Below are positions 34,485 to 44,366 of a stretch of DNA of 64,000 bases, piece after piece. How positions within the stretch are numbered: position 1 is the first letter of the stretch; each line of letters opens with the position of its first letter. Origin of the DNA: Pseudoalteromonas luteoviolacea NCIMB 1942 (GTDB lineage: Bacteria; Pseudomonadota; Gammaproteobacteria; Enterobacterales; Alteromonadaceae); the NCBI RefSeq assembly GCF_001625595.1, contig NZ_AUXT01000217.1, positions 1 to 64,000 of the forward strand. Direction: 5' to 3'. The position numbers and the translations under genes were made by a program. The notes beneath the pieces are model-generated. The model saw only the letters and a list, made by a program, of their open reading frames with translations, had not been told where the DNA came from and ran no database searches.

Positions 34485-35093
34485 ATGAATGACGGTATGA
34501 TAGATCCTCTAAACGCTTTAGTCCCTATGGTTGTTGAGCAGACAGCTAAAGGTGAGCGCTCTTACGATATTTACTCTCGACTGCTTAAAGAGAGAATTAT
34601 ATTTTTGACAGGTCAAGTTGAAGACCACATGGCGAATCTGATTGTTGCACAAATGTTGTTTCTTGAGTCAGAAAGTCCAGATAAAGATATTTACTTATAC
34701 ATAAACTCACCAGGCGGTTCTGTCACTGCTGGTATGTCGATTTATGACACGATGAACTTCATCAAGCCAGATGTGAGCACTGTGTGTGTTGGCCAAGCTG
34801 CAAGCATGGGGGCATTTTTATTGTCAGGTGGTGCTAAAGGCAAACGTTATTGTCTACCTAACTCTCGTGTCATGATCCACCAGCCGTTGGGTGGTTTCCA
34901 AGGCCAGGCATCTGACTTTGAGATCCACGCAAAAGAAATCCTAACAATTAAAGAAAAACTAAATAGGTTACTTGCCGACCATACAGGTCAACCATTTGAT
35001 GTGGTTGCCAATGACACAGACCGTGATAACTTCATGAATGCACAAGAAGCTGTAGAGTACGGTTTAGTGGATGCGGTTCACACTAGCCGCTAA
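34485..35093 (+). CDS. clpP: ATP-dependent Clp protease proteolytic subunit
   Basis: 202 residues. Catalytic Ser107 (GQAASMGAF) and His132 (RVMIHQPLGG) are present, with the third residue in NDTDRDNFM. A short N-terminal propeptide is likely, as in E. coli. It forms the barrel protease used by ClpX, encoded next. It has its own upstream region of about 190 bp after tig. Confidence 0.98.
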   Translation: MNDGMIDPLNALVPMVVEQTAKGERSYDIYSRLLKERIIFLTGQVEDHMANLIVAQMLFLESESPDKDIYLYINSPGGSVTAGMSIYDTMNFIKPDVSTVCVGQAASMGAFLLSGGAKGKRYCLPNSRVMIHQPLGGFQGQASDFEIHAKEILTIKEKLNRLLADHTGQPFDVVANDTDRDNFMNAQEAVEYGLVDAVHTSR

Positions 35094-35139
35094 TTTAAGT
35101 AAAGTTGTTTTCAGGTGAAAAATTACACCTTGAAATAAT

Positions 35140-35178
35140 AAAACTTGGATCTATATCTTAGAGAGGTCCAAGTTTTCT
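35140..35178 (+). terminator. Terminator between clpP and clpX
   Basis: AAAACTTGGA (35140-35149) pairs with TCCAAGTTTT (35167-35176). clpX is probably transcribed partly from its own promoter in the following 150 bp. Confidence 0.65.
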
Positions 35179-35328
35179 AGAGTTTATTGCCAAAATGATG
35201 ACTTTTGTACGAGTAGTTTTCATTTTGAGCTAGCTTAGCTATGCCAACTGAATTTTTATTTGGTATAGTTAAAGCATGTATTGTGTTGTCACCGTTGTGA
35301 CAACTCACCAAATTTAAGAGGTAGTTGA

Positions 35329-36612
35329 ATGTCAGACACTCCTACAGACGGCGACAAGAATAGCAAACTCTTGTACTGCTCATTTTGTGGTAAGAGTCAG
35401 CACGAAGTACGCAAGTTAATTGCTGGTCCATCAGTATACATTTGTGATGAATGCGTCGAACTGTGTAACGACATCATTAGGGAAGAGATCAAGGATATTG
35501 CGCCGCAGCATGATTCGTCTGATAAACTGCCGGTGCCTAAAGAAATCCGCAACCATCTAGATGATTATGTAATCGGACAAGAACACGCGAAAAAAGTGTT
35601 GTCAGTGGCTGTTTACAATCATTACAAGCGCCTAAAAAATCAAGGTATTAAAACTGAGGTAGAACTTGGTAAAAGTAATATCCTGCTGATTGGCCCAACT
35701 GGTAGTGGTAAAACATTATTAGCTGAGACGCTCGCTAGATTATTAGATGTGCCATTTACTATGGCTGATGCAACAACATTGACCGAAGCGGGTTATGTTG
35801 GTGAAGACGTAGAGAATATCATTCAGAAGCTACTGCAAAAGTGTGACTATGATGTAGAAAAAGCACAGCGTGGTATTGTTTATATCGATGAAATAGACAA
35901 AATTTCACGTAAGTCTGACAATCCATCTATTACTAGAGATGTTTCTGGCGAAGGTGTTCAGCAAGCACTATTGAAACTAATTGAAGGCACTGTAGCGTCA
36001 GTACCACCTCAAGGTGGTCGTAAACATCCTCAGCAAGAATTTTTACAAGTAGACACGTCAAAGATTCTGTTTATTTGTGGCGGTGCATTTGCGGGCTTAG
36101 ATAAAGTAATCGAGCAGCGCAGTCATACAAGTACTGGCATTGGTTTTGGTGCTGAAGTGAAAAGTGCTGATAGCGAGCGTTCACTGAGTGAGACGTTTAA
36201 AGACGTTGAGCCAGAAGATCTCGTGAAATATGGTTTGATACCTGAGTTTATCGGTCGTTTACCTGTCGTTGCAACGCTAACTGAGCTAGATGAAGACGCA
36301 TTAATACAAATCTTAAATGAGCCTAAAAATGCACTTACTAAACAGTATGGTGCGTTATTTAAGATGGAAGGTGTTGAGCTTGAGTTCCGCGAAGATGCTC
36401 TAAAAGCAATTGCACATAAAGCAATGGAACGTAAAACAGGTGCCCGAGGACTGCGCTCAATTGTTGAAGCCGTATTACTTGAAACTATGTACGAGTTACC
36501 TTCAATTGAAGATGTGAGCAAAGTTGTTATTGATGAAACTGTAATTAAGGGGGAGTCAGCTCCTATCTTAATTTATGAAAACAGTGGTCAAGACAAAGCG
36601 GCGTCTGAATAG
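35329..36612 (+). CDS. clpX: Clp protease ATP-binding subunit ClpX
   Basis: 427 residues. N-terminal zinc-binding domain with Cys17, 20, 39, 42; AAA+ core with Walker A GPTGSGKTLLA and Walker B IVYIDEIDKI; pore loop region AGYVGEDV. It unfolds substrates and feeds them to ClpP. It follows clpP by 235 bp and is followed by a terminator before lon. Confidence 0.98.
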   Translation: MSDTPTDGDKNSKLLYCSFCGKSQHEVRKLIAGPSVYICDECVELCNDIIREEIKDIAPQHDSSDKLPVPKEIRNHLDDYVIGQEHAKKVLSVAVYNHYKRLKNQGIKTEVELGKSNILLIGPTGSGKTLLAETLARLLDVPFTMADATTLTEAGYVGEDVENIIQKLLQKCDYDVEKAQRGIVYIDEIDKISRKSDNPSITRDVSGEGVQQALLKLIEGTVASVPPQGGRKHPQQEFLQVDTSKILFICGGAFAGLDKVIEQRSHTSTGIGFGAEVKSADSERSLSETFKDVEPEDLVKYGLIPEFIGRLPVVATLTELDEDALIQILNEPKNALTKQYGALFKMEGVELEFREDALKAIAHKAMERKTGARGLRSIVEAVLLETMYELPSIEDVSKVVIDETVIKGESAPILIYENSGQDKAASE

Positions 36613-36630
36613 TCAGGCAAGATAATTAGA

Positions 36631-36657
36631 AAAGGAGCCTTGTGCTCCTTTTTTTGT
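36631..36657 (+). terminator. Terminator between clpX and lon
   Basis: AAAGGAGC-CTTGT-GCTCCTTT followed by TTTTT. Strong intrinsic terminator signature 18 bases past the clpX stop. Confidence 0.85.
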
Positions 36658-36663
36658 CGAAGA

Positions 36664-36693
36664 GTTGAACTTTATAGAGGGCATCCCCATATA
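36664..36693 (+). promoter_or_regulatory. Putative sigma32 (heat-shock) promoter of lon
   Basis: -35 GTTGAA (36664-36669) and -10 CCCCATATA (36685-36693) separated by 15 bp match the RpoH consensus (TTGAA..CCCCATNTA) well. Transcription would start about 35 bp before the lon ATG. Confidence 0.7.
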
Positions 36694-36735
36694 CCTCTGT
36701 AATCTTAAAAATAAATGAAGTGCGAAGAGAACATA

Positions 36736-39105
36736 ATGACGCTTGAGAGAACGGATCGAGTTGAAATTCCAGTGTTGGCACTGCGTGATGTGGTTGTTTA
36801 CCCTCATATGGTGATCCCGCTATTCGTTGGCAGAGAGAAATCTATAAGATGTCTTGAAGCAGCAATGGAAAATGACAAGCAAATATTTTTAGTGGCTCAA
36901 AAAGAGGCCTCAATCGATGATCCTAGTACTGACGATATCTATGAAGTTGGTACGGTTGCAACAGTATTGCAGTTACTTAAGCTGCCTGACGGCACAGTCA
37001 AAGTGCTTGTTGAAGGTACGCAAAGGGCGAGAATCGATGAATTTTTAGTAACCGATGATTACTTCTTAGCACAAGCTCAGTTTATTGCCTCAGAAAATAT
37101 CTCTGAGCAGGAGCAAGATATTTTCATTCGCAGTGCGGTTGGTCAGTTTGAAGGGTATGTAAAACTCAATAAAAAAATCCCACCTGAAGTTCTGACCTCT
37201 GTATCTGGCATTGATGAAACTGCGCGCTTGGCAGATACCATGGCAGCGCACATGCCAATTAAAGTACCTGAAAAACAAAAGGTGCTAGAGTTATATAATG
37301 TTACTGAGCGTTTAGAGTACCTCATGGCGTTAATGGAGGGCGAGATCGACCTGCTTCAGGTTGAGAAGAAGATCCGCTCTCGCGTCAAGAAGCAAATGGA
37401 AAAGTCGCAAAGAGAGTATTATCTCAATGAGCAGATGAAAGCCATTCAAAAAGAGCTTGGTGAACTAGACGATGTGCCAGATGAATTTGAAGCGCTGAAA
37501 ATGCGCATCAGTGAAGCACAGATGCCAAAAGAAGCTGAAGAAAAAGCGACTTCCGAGCTGAATAAGTTGAAGATGATGTCGCCTATGTCGGCCGAAGCGA
37601 CGGTTGTTCGTTCATACATTGATACACTCATCAATGTGCCTTGGAAAAAGCGTTCTAAGGTGAAAAAAGATTTAGCAAACGCGCAAAAGATCTTAGATGC
37701 AGATCACTATGGCCTAGATAAGGTGAAAGAACGCATAATTGAATATCTAGCAGTTCAACAACGCACGAATAAACTTAAAGGGCCAATCTTGTGTTTAGTG
37801 GGTCCTCCAGGTGTAGGTAAAACCAGTCTTGGTCAATCGATCGCACGTTCTACCGGGCGCAAATACGTGCGTATGGCGTTAGGTGGGGTGAGAGATGAAG
37901 CGGAGATCCGTGGTCATCGTCGTACGTACATTGGCTCTATGCCAGGTAAACTTATCCAAAGCATGAGTAAAGTTGGTGTTAAAAATCCATTATTCTTGCT
38001 AGATGAAATCGATAAAATGTCTTCGGACATGCGTGGCGACCCAGCATCTGCATTACTAGAAGTACTAGACCCTGAGCAAAACAGCAGCTTTGCTGATCAT
38101 TACCTTGAAGTCGAATATGATCTGTCAGATGTAATGTTTGTGGCAACGTCGAATAGTTTTAATATTCCAGGCCCGCTATTGGACCGTATGGAAGTCATTC
38201 GCCTATCTGGTTACACCGAAGACGAAAAGTTAAATATCTCTAAGCAGCATTTAATTCCGAAACAAATTAAGCGTAACGGGTTAAAAGCTGGTGAAATTGA
38301 GATTGAAGACAGCGCAATTATTAATACGATTCGATACTACACTCGCGAGGCGGGCGTTCGTAACCTAGAGCGTGAAATGTCCAAGTTATGCCGTAAGGCT
38401 GTTAAAGCTATCTTGCTCGATAAAGACCAAAAGAAAGTTGTTATCAATGGAGACAACTTAGAAAGCTTCCTAGGTGTTCAACGTTTTGACTACGGTAAAG
38501 CTGAAGATGGTGATCGTGTTGGACAAGTTACAGGGCTTGCATGGACTGAAGTTGGTGGTGATTTATTAACTATCGAGAGTGCTGCGGTACCAGGTAAAGG
38601 CAAACTGTCTTACACGGGCTCGCTAGGCGACGTGATGCAAGAGTCTATTCAAGCGGCGATGACTGTAGTTAGAAACCGTGCCGATAAGCTTCGTATTAGC
38701 GATGACTTTTATGAAAAGCGTGATATTCACGTGCATGTGCCCGAAGGTGCGACACCTAAAGATGGCCCAAGCGCTGGTATTGCAATGGTAACTGGCCTTG
38801 TTTCAAGCTTGACGGGCAATCCTGTAAAAAGCGATGTAGCCATGACTGGTGAGATTACTCTGCGTGGTGAAGTATTGCCAATTGGTGGCTTGAAAGAGAA
38901 ATTGCTAGCAGCTCATCGTGGCGGGATTAAGACTGTTGTGATCCCGAAGAAGAACGAGCGAGACCTCAAAGAAATCCCTGATAATGTTCTTGATGGGTTA
39001 GAAATTCACCCTGTAACATGGATTGAAGACGTTTTATCGATAGCACTTGCTCAACCTGTGGACAGTTTTTCAGTAGAAACTCAAAAAACTGCTGCGAAAG
39101 CTTAA
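36736..39105 (+). CDS. lon: ATP-dependent Lon protease
   Basis: 789 residues from ATG 36736 (MTLERTDRVEIPVLALRDVV), which fits the E. coli start and has GAAGAGA upstream; an ATG at 36715 adds seven unlikely residues. Substrate-binding LON domain, Walker A GPPGVGKTSL (about 356-365), and protease motif DGPSAGIAM with catalytic Ser679 are intact. It degrades misfolded and regulatory proteins. The heat-shock promoter upstream fits its role. Confidence 0.98.
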   Translation: MTLERTDRVEIPVLALRDVVVYPHMVIPLFVGREKSIRCLEAAMENDKQIFLVAQKEASIDDPSTDDIYEVGTVATVLQLLKLPDGTVKVLVEGTQRARIDEFLVTDDYFLAQAQFIASENISEQEQDIFIRSAVGQFEGYVKLNKKIPPEVLTSVSGIDETARLADTMAAHMPIKVPEKQKVLELYNVTERLEYLMALMEGEIDLLQVEKKIRSRVKKQMEKSQREYYLNEQMKAIQKELGELDDVPDEFEALKMRISEAQMPKEAEEKATSELNKLKMMSPMSAEATVVRSYIDTLINVPWKKRSKVKKDLANAQKILDADHYGLDKVKERIIEYLAVQQRTNKLKGPILCLVGPPGVGKTSLGQSIARSTGRKYVRMALGGVRDEAEIRGHRRTYIGSMPGKLIQSMSKVGVKNPLFLLDEIDKMSSDMRGDPASALLEVLDPEQNSSFADHYLEVEYDLSDVMFVATSNSFNIPGPLLDRMEVIRLSGYTEDEKLNISKQHLIPKQIKRNGLKAGEIEIEDSAIINTIRYYTREAGVRNLEREMSKLCRKAVKAILLDKDQKKVVINGDNLESFLGVQRFDYGKAEDGDRVGQVTGLAWTEVGGDLLTIESAAVPGKGKLSYTGSLGDVMQESIQAAMTVVRNRADKLRISDDFYEKRDIHVHVPEGATPKDGPSAGIAMVTGLVSSLTGNPVKSDVAMTGEITLRGEVLPIGGLKEKLLAAHRGGIKTVVIPKKNERDLKEIPDNVLDGLEIHPVTWIEDVLSIALAQPVDSFSVETQKTAAKA

Positions 39106-39315
39106 AAAAGTCGATAAAAAGGGTTTTCAAATCCTAGTGGTGTGCTAAGTTAAGCACTGGATTTAAGCCTAGTTCGCGGGAAGCCCCGTAGTATCTAGGC
39201 TGTAATACATTTAAGCAAATAGAGAATCGTAAGATTTCTCGTAGTTAACAACAAAAGTGATGTTAGTTTTAAAAAACCATCGCTCTTGATAATAACAATG
39301 TAAGAGGATGATATT

Positions 39316-39588
39316 GTGAATAAATCTCAATTAATCGATCAAATCGCAGCTGATGCTGATATTTCTAAGGCCGCTGCTGGTCGTGCTCTGGATTCATTCA
39401 TTGAGTCAGTAACCACTGCGCTTAAAGACGGCGATTCAGTAGCGCTAGTAGGCTTTGGTACTTTTTCTGTTCGTGAACGCGCTGCACGCACAGGCCGTAA
39501 CCCTCAAACGGGTGCTGCAATTGACATTGCTGCTGCTAACATCCCTGCTTTTAAAGCTGGTAAAGCTCTAAAAGACGCGGTTAACTAA
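39316..39588 (+). CDS. hupB: DNA-binding protein HU-beta
   Basis: 90 residues with a GTG start; AGAGG is 8 bases upstream. MNKSQLIDQIAADADISKAAAGRALD and GFGTFSVRERAARTGRNPQTG are the HU dimer and DNA-arm signatures. A nucleoid-associated protein that bends DNA. lon-hupB-ppiD is the conserved order. Preceded by a 210-bp region with probable own promoters. Confidence 0.97.
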   Translation: MNKSQLIDQIAADADISKAAAGRALDSFIESVTTALKDGDSVALVGFGTFSVRERAARTGRNPQTGAAIDIAAANIPAFKAGKALKDAVN

Positions 39589-39660
39589 AATATAGCTTAT
39601 ACAATTTGCAATTAACCCTGTTGCGAAACAGAGTTAATTGAACGCGATAAGCTTCAAGAT

Positions 39661-39692
39661 AAAAAGCGTATCTGGTAAGATACGCTTTTTTT
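39661..39692 (+). terminator. Terminator after hupB
   Basis: Perfect 12-bp stem AAAAAGCGTATC / GATACGCTTTTT with loop TGGTAA and further T residues. Confidence 0.92.
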
Positions 39693-39751
39693 ACATGAGC
39701 TAACTGATGCAAAGTACCTCGGTGCTTTGACTTAGATAAGAGATAGAACAA

Positions 39752-41665
39752 ATGCTTGAAAAGATTAGAGAGGGCTCGCAAGGCCTTGCTGCCAAGATCG
39801 TTCTTGGTGCAGTTATCTTGTCTTTTGCGCTGGCAGGGATCGGTGGTTACCTAGGTCAAACCACAGAGCAGCCAGTGGCAGAAGTCAATGGAGTTAAAAT
39901 TACCCAACTAGAGTTTTCTAGAGCGTTCGAAAACGAGCGTGGCAGATTAGAGCAACAGTTTGGTGAATACTTTGAACAAATCGCTTCAGATCCAACTTAC
40001 ATGGCGCAGATCCGTCAGGGCGTTGTAGACAGACTTGTGCAGCAAGAATTACAAAACCAGTTGGCACTTGAGTTAGGCCTTCGTGTAAGCGATGACCAAA
40101 TTAAACAAGCCATTTTTGAAATGCCGTATTTTCAAATTGGTGGTGAATTTAGTAACGACCGTTACTTGCAACTTATTCGTCAGATGAACTTCCAACCCGA
40201 TGAGTTTCGTGAGTACCTTCGTCAGGAAATGACACGTAATCAATTAGTATCTGCGTTAGCAGGTTCTGATTTTGTATTGGATAACGAAGTAAAGCATGTG
40301 CTTGCACTTCAGCAACAAACTCGTGATGTAGACTACCTCGTACTAAGTAAAGATGCGGTTAAAGATCAAGTATCTGTTAGTGAAGAAGAGATTAAAGACT
40401 TTTACGATTTAAACCAAGAACAGTTCCAGTCACCTGAGCAGGTTGCGTTAAGCTACATCGAACTAAAAGCGTCTGACATTGAACTGGAAGAAGCTATTAC
40501 AGAAGAAGATGTAAAAGCCTACTATGAAGAAAATAAGGCACAGTACCTAGAAGAAGAAAGACGCCGTGTATCTCATATCTTAGTTGAAAGTGGTGGTGAT
40601 GCATCAGCTGCAAAAGCAAAAGCTGAAGCGCTTTACACGCAGCTTCAAGGCGGTGCGGATTTTGCTCAATTAGCGGAATCACAGTCAGACGATATTGCCA
40701 GTGGTGAACTCGGCGGTGACTTAGATTGGATTGATCGTGACATGATGGAGCCAGAATTTGAAGCTGCTGCATTTGCGCTAGCAAATATTGGCGATTTCTC
40801 AGAGGTTGTTGAATCTGAGTTTGGTTTTCACATTATTAAACTGACTGATCTTCAAGCACAAGAAAGTAAAGAATATGCAGAAGTAGCGGATGAATTACGT
40901 GCCGAGCTTGAGCAAAACGCTAAGATCGATGCATTCTATGGCAAACAGGAAGAAGTTCGTGAGTTGGCATTTGAAATTGCAGATTCTTTGGAAGCAGCAG
41001 CAGTGGCTGCAAATCTTGAAGTGAAGAATACAGAGCTACTTGCTCGCAACTTGCTTCCTGCCCCGCTTAACCAACCTGCAGTGACGAATATTGTATTTAC
41101 GCCAGAGCTTTTAGAAGATGGTGTGAATTCAGAAGTTATCGAAATTGCGCCAGAGCATATGGTAGTCGTGCGTGTTGCAGAGCATAAAGCGGCAACGGTT
41201 AGAGCGCTAGAAGATGTCACCGCACAGATTAAGTCTCGTTTAGAAAATGACAAAGCGACTGAGCTTACTAAAGAGAAAGCGACTGAGTTGTATGCAAAAC
41301 TTGAGCAAGGCACGTCGCTTGCTGATATTGCAGCGGAACAATCTCTTGAAGTACAAACTCAAGAAGCATTGGCGCGTCAAAGCTATGCGGTTCAGCCTGC
41401 TTTAGTGAGTGAAGCATTCAAGTTGCCTCACCCAGCTGCTGATAGTGTGTCTAAGTCAATGGTAGAGCTAAATAATGGTGATTCTGCGTTATTGGTGGTG
41501 AAAGCTGTTAAGCTAGCAGAGATAACTGACGAAGTTCAGCCGCAACAAAAACAGAGCATTACTAGAACACAGGTTAACAAAAATTATCTGGCGCTTTTGA
41601 GTGCTCTTGAAAGTACAGCTGAAGTGAACAAACCGAGTTCATTTGAAGTCACTGAAGAAAACTAA
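39752..41665 (+). CDS. ppiD: Periplasmic folding chaperone PpiD
   Basis: 637 residues. One N-terminal membrane anchor (about 13-35), a SurA-like N-terminal chaperone domain, one parvulin PPIase domain (about 265-360; RRVSHILVES, DFAQLAESQSDD, GELGGDLDWIDRD, FGFHIIKLTD) and a C-terminal SurA-like part. It assists outer-membrane and periplasmic proteins leaving the Sec translocon. AAGAGAT precedes the ATG. Confidence 0.96.
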   Translation: MLEKIREGSQGLAAKIVLGAVILSFALAGIGGYLGQTTEQPVAEVNGVKITQLEFSRAFENERGRLEQQFGEYFEQIASDPTYMAQIRQGVVDRLVQQELQNQLALELGLRVSDDQIKQAIFEMPYFQIGGEFSNDRYLQLIRQMNFQPDEFREYLRQEMTRNQLVSALAGSDFVLDNEVKHVLALQQQTRDVDYLVLSKDAVKDQVSVSEEEIKDFYDLNQEQFQSPEQVALSYIELKASDIELEEAITEEDVKAYYEENKAQYLEEERRRVSHILVESGGDASAAKAKAEALYTQLQGGADFAQLAESQSDDIASGELGGDLDWIDRDMMEPEFEAAAFALANIGDFSEVVESEFGFHIIKLTDLQAQESKEYAEVADELRAELEQNAKIDAFYGKQEEVRELAFEIADSLEAAAVAANLEVKNTELLARNLLPAPLNQPAVTNIVFTPELLEDGVNSEVIEIAPEHMVVVRVAEHKAATVRALEDVTAQIKSRLENDKATELTKEKATELYAKLEQGTSLADIAAEQSLEVQTQEALARQSYAVQPALVSEAFKLPHPAADSVSKSMVELNNGDSALLVVKAVKLAEITDEVQPQQKQSITRTQVNKNYLALLSALESTAEVNKPSSFEVTEEN

Positions 41666-41690
41666 AAAAAGGCGCTTAAGCGCCTTTTTA
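41666..41690. terminator. Bidirectional terminator between ppiD and the sap operon
   Basis: Self-complementary AAAAAGGCGC-TT-AA-GCGCCTTTTT immediately after the ppiD stop. The convergent sap operon ends 30 bp further on and can use the other strand. Confidence 0.88.
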
Positions 41691-41719
41691 AATGTCTGAA
41701 TTCAAGTGGTGATTTAAGG

Positions 41720-42481
41720 TTAAACTGCAAGCAATTTTTGTGTAACCCTCGACTGAGGGTTATTAAATATCGTCTCGCTCGGACCATATTCAACCACCTC
41801 ACCTTTATTTAGTACCAGTAGCTTATCACTCATGTGCTTTACCAAACTCAGGTGATGAGTAATTAATACGTAGCTTAAAGCCGTTTCTCTTTGCAGTTTT
41901 AGAAGCAGATTCACAATCTGTGCGCGCACTGATGGGTCTAAAGATGAAAGCGCTTCGTCGAGCACAACCACTTTCGGATCTAGTATCAATGCTCTTGCGA
42001 GGGCAACACGTTGTAATTGGCCGCCACTAAACATGTGGGGGTAATAATCATAATGTTCCGACAACAATCCGACTCGAGACAAAGTAAGCTCAATCTTGCT
42101 TTCTCTTTGTTGTTCAGTGAACTTAGTATTAAACTTCAAGCAGTCATCCAGCATGTCACCAATTGTCAAACCAGGGTTGAGCGAGCGCGTGGGGTCTTGG
42201 AAAATCAACCTAATATGTCGGCATTCACGGTTTTTAATGCCGTCATCAACAATCATGTTTCCATTCAAGAGTATTTGCCCGGAGTCTACCTCTTCTGCTC
42301 CCGCAAGCACTTTTGCCAAGGTGCTTTTTCCTGAACCGGTTTCACCAATAACAGCCAAAGTTTGCCCCGGCGTGACTGCAAATGAGACCCCTTTTAAAAC
42401 TTGAACTTGCTGACGGCTGAACAGACCAGCTCTGGTTTTAAATGATTTATTAAGTGCCTGCACTTTTAGCACGGGTTGCAT
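41720..42481 (-). CDS. sapF: Peptide ABC transporter ATP-binding protein SapF
   Basis: 253 residues. Walker A GETGSGKSTL, signature FSGGQLQRVALARAL, Walker B VVLDEALSSLD and the switch His (ITHHLS) are intact. Second ATPase of the Sap importer, implicated in antimicrobial-peptide resistance and, in some species, potassium or putrescine handling. Overlaps sapD by 16 bp; last gene of the operon. Confidence 0.93.
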   Translation of the reverse strand: MQPVLKVQALNKSFKTRAGLFSRQQVQVLKGVSFAVTPGQTLAVIGETGSGKSTLAKVLAGAEEVDSGQILLNGNMIVDDGIKNRECRHIRLIFQDPTRSLNPGLTIGDMLDDCLKFNTKFTEQQRESKIELTLSRVGLLSEHYDYYPHMFSGGQLQRVALARALILDPKVVVLDEALSSLDPSVRAQIVNLLLKLQRETALSYVLITHHLSLVKHMSDKLLVLNKGEVVEYGPSETIFNNPQSRVTQKLLAV

Positions 42482-43473
42482 TTCTTTTTCTCTCTATTTA
42501 ATGGAAAGTGGCATGCATATGAATGGCCATGAGACTTCACCAATGTTGGTGTGGCGACACACTCTTTTTGAGCTTGTGGACAACGAGGACCTAAACGACA
42601 ACCAATTGGTAGGTGTTGAAGCGGAGGGATCGTTCCTTTAAGGGCATAGAATGGGGCTTTATGGCCAATGCCATGGGCATAATCAGGCAATGACTTTACA
42701 AGCGCTTGGGTGTATGGGTGGTAAGGACCATTAAATACCTTTTTGGTTGGCCCTGCCTCTACCATTTGCCCGCAGTACAACACATGCATGGCGTGTGACC
42801 ATTGAGTAATTTCTTCTAATTCGTGAGAGATCATCAAAATAGACATGTTCTTAAGCTGATTTAAGCTTTTTAGCAGTCTAAATACTTGGGCGCGGGTCGT
42901 GCTCTCAAGTGCTGTCGTCGGTTCATCAGCGATTAACAGCTTTGGGCTTCTGGCTATGGCCATGGCAATCATTACCTTTTGGCAGACGCCTTCCGAAAGC
43001 TCATGAGGGTAACTACTCGATACTTTTTCATCTTCACGGATCCCGACTTTATGAAGCAGTGCTTTTACTTTGTTTTGGCGCTCTTTTTTTCTGCCCAAAA
43101 AGCCCGCTTTAAAGCAGTCATCAGGTAAAGACTCTGCAACCTGTTCAAAGATTTTTGCCGTAGGGTCTAAGCTTCGTCTCGGCTCCTGATAAATCATAGC
43201 CATGTCTCGCCCAACGATCTTACGGCGCTTTTCTGGGCTGAGTCGCATCAAGTCAACTCCTTGCCAGTGCATTCTATCTGCAGTGACACGCCAGCGCGCG
43301 TTAAGCACGCCAACAATGGCTTTAGCAATGAGGCTTTTTCCTGAGCCCGATTCACCTACAAGCGCGTGTACTTCACCTTCTTTCAAGCTCAGATTCACTT
43401 TATCAACGGCACGTATTATTCCGTCTTCAGTGGGCAGCTCTATGGTCAGGTTTTTGATGTCTAATAATTGCAT
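42466..43473 (-). CDS. sapD: Peptide ABC transporter ATP-binding protein SapD
   Basis: 335 residues, dipeptide-type OppD/DppD-like ATPase with Walker A GESGSGKSLIA, Walker B LLIADEPTTALES and the C-terminal oligopeptide-transporter extension (CRLGPRCPQAQKEC). The ABC signature is divergent (LSEGVCQKVMIAMAI with E-G in place of G-G), a feature of SapD-type proteins. It overlaps sapC by one base. Confidence 0.93.
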   Translation of the reverse strand: MQLLDIKNLTIELPTEDGIIRAVDKVNLSLKEGEVHALVGESGSGKSLIAKAIVGVLNARWRVTADRMHWQGVDLMRLSPEKRRKIVGRDMAMIYQEPRRSLDPTAKIFEQVAESLPDDCFKAGFLGRKKERQNKVKALLHKVGIREDEKVSSSYPHELSEGVCQKVMIAMAIARSPKLLIADEPTTALESTTRAQVFRLLKSLNQLKNMSILMISHELEEITQWSHAMHVLYCGQMVEAGPTKKVFNGPYHPYTQALVKSLPDYAHGIGHKAPFYALKGTIPPLQHLPIGCRLGPRCPQAQKECVATPTLVKSHGHSYACHFPLNREKKKCNPC

Positions 43474-44366
43474 TAGGTCGCCTTTCGCGCTTGTAGTGCA
43501 TTTCTAAGCCCGTCACCTACTAGGTTAGTGGCTAATACTGACAAAAACAACAGTGCTCCTGGTAATCCAACCGTCCAAGGCGCGATATAGATTAAGCCTA
43601 AGTTTTCTGCCAGCATAGCTCCCCATTCAGTTGTGGGTGGTTGGGCTCCTAGCTTGAGAAAGCCAAGTGCTGCAATGTCTAAGATTGCAGTGGACAGTGC
43701 CAAAGTGAATATAACCACTATGTGCTCATAGATATTAGGGAATATACCTCTAAACAAAATGTGCGCTCTACTTGCTCCGTCCAATCTATATGCGCCCACA
43801 TAATCTTTGTTCAGTTCTTCAACAACAAGGTTACGAACGGAATGAATATGCTGTGGTAGCAGTGCTAAGATAATTGCCCAAACGGTATTGAGTAGCCCAG
43901 GCCCTAAAATAGCGATGATAATGATGGCCAGAAGCAATGAGGGAATAGCGAGGGTGATATCTAATAAGTGATTTAAAATACTTGATTTGAAGCCTCGATT
44001 AATTCCCGCTAATGTGCCTAGCACAACGCCTATAATGGTGGTCATCAATGCCGCAATGATCGACAAGCCAAAAGTGTATGTAGCGCCGTTCATAAGTCTA
44101 GAAAGCACATCACGACCTAAATCATCGGTTCCGAGAATAAAGTGCACGTCACCCTCATCATGCCATGAAGGAGGCAATAGTAATGCGTCGCTATGTTGTT
44201 GGTCTATCCCATAAGGTGCAAGTAGAGGAGCTGTCATTGCCAGTAACGTTAAGCCGATAAACATCCACAGGCCAACAAGTGCTAGATGGTTTGCCTTAAA
44301 ATTTCGCCACAGGCGAGATAAGGGGGAGCGGTTTGACTCTTCACTGTATAAGCTAAACTTTGCCAT
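43473..44366 (-). CDS. sapC: Peptide ABC transporter permease SapC
   Basis: 297 residues with about six membrane spans and the binding-protein-dependent permease loop (RLDGASRAHILFRGIFPNI). N-terminal OppC_N segment (LSRLWRNFKANHLALVGLWMF). It pairs with SapB to form the channel. Overlaps sapB by 14 bp. Confidence 0.93.
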   Translation of the reverse strand: MAKFSLYSEESNRSPLSRLWRNFKANHLALVGLWMFIGLTLLAMTAPLLAPYGIDQQHSDALLLPPSWHDEGDVHFILGTDDLGRDVLSRLMNGATYTFGLSIIAALMTTIIGVVLGTLAGINRGFKSSILNHLLDITLAIPSLLLAIIIIAILGPGLLNTVWAIILALLPQHIHSVRNLVVEELNKDYVGAYRLDGASRAHILFRGIFPNIYEHIVVIFTLALSTAILDIAALGFLKLGAQPPTTEWGAMLAENLGLIYIAPWTVGLPGALLFLSVLATNLVGDGLRNALQARKAT

